A stretch of 64,000 bases of DNA from Actinostola sp. cb2023 (Eukaryota > Cnidaria > Anthozoa > Actiniaria > Actinostolidae): NCBI GenBank assembly GCA_033675265.1, contig JAUJYZ010000484.1, forward strand, positions 124,001 through 188,000, in the 5' to 3' direction. Under the pieces are notes generated by a model that saw nothing but the letters and a program-made list of their open reading frames with translations, searched no databases and was not told the DNA's origin. Shown one piece after another: positions 63,874 to 64,000 of this stretch. Numbering within the stretch: the stretch's first letter is position 1; each line of letters begins with the position of its first letter. The position numbers and the translations under genes are program-made.

Positions 63874-64000
63874 CTACAACAGAAAGAGAACAATGTTTTT
63901 CTGAGTATTTTTACGCTTGATGAAACCTTACGAACTACATTACTATTACCAAGTGACAAATTACCTTATAATGTTACATCACAGGTAGCCCAAGCTCAGT

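Overview
The window looks like a repeat-dense, intron-bearing animal nuclear genome, most likely an anthozoan cnidarian (a coral or close relative). The basis is AT-rich intergenic DNA, GT-AG introns, CR1/L2-type LINEs with a PHD finger and a 2A-like motif, BEL/Pao and Gypsy remnants, Harbinger- and hAT-derived pieces, and many palindromic MITEs. I see no bacterial operon, rRNA, confident tRNA or CRISPR array. Species assignment is inference. Only one short piece, a WW-like exon at 63.8 kb, looks like ordinary host coding sequence. The C2H2 gene at 35.7-37.5 kb and the HECT-like gene at 25.8-27.6 kb are host or domesticated candidates.

Layout. 0-2.6 kb: hairpin repeats and a promoter-like repeat. 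2.6-6.7 kb: a frameshifted minus-strand LINE that received a 109-bp poly(A) insertion with a 10-bp target duplication. 7.06-7.34 kb: fourteen 20-bp tandem units. 7.4-23.0 kb: a DDE integrase gene cut in two (5' part 7424-8068, 3' part 22494-22994) by a 14,420-bp segment bounded by inverted 17-bp ends (8069-8085 and 22472-22488).

That 14.4-kb segment is the most interesting object here. It carries an apparently intact protein kinase (minus), a divergent C2H2 zinc-finger exon (plus), a 157-bp tandem array, and a minus-strand gene of about 13 exons. Most exon junctions of that gene agree in phase. Its product runs from a coiled-coil N-terminus through a possible RNase H-like D-D-E core with a Cys-rich insert to a C-terminal Ulp1-type Cys protease. 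I read it as a large cut-and-paste transposon with a transposase-protease fusion and a kinase passenger. This copy has an in-frame TAG inside the protease domain and several MITEs in its introns.

23-37.5 kb: a dispersed hairpin-headed repeat, a HECT-like gene with one nonsense codon and a duplicated 3' end, a 1.4-kb minisatellite, a Gypsy RNase H relic split from its upstream part by a MITE, and a nine-finger C2H2 gene with four 47-residue acidic repeats. 37.7-45.2 kb: a decayed BEL/Pao retrotransposon with two LTRs, a tRNA-Tyr primer site and an insertion splitting its integrase. 45.2-52.2 kb: nested MITEs, a LINE fragment, (GGAC)n, an internally deleted Harbinger element with a related MITE, and a hAT fragment.

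52.2-61.8 kb: a second large structure. Inverted 24-bp ends (22/24 identical) and a possible 3-bp AGT duplication bound about 9.6 kb dominated by CCCATATAT-rich tandem arrays. It has a palindromic tRNA-like SINE, a poly(C)/poly(G) MITE, a 227-bp palindrome and a hAT-like element nested inside. 62-64 kb: a second copy of the hairpin-headed repeat, a pogo-like end and the WW-like exon.
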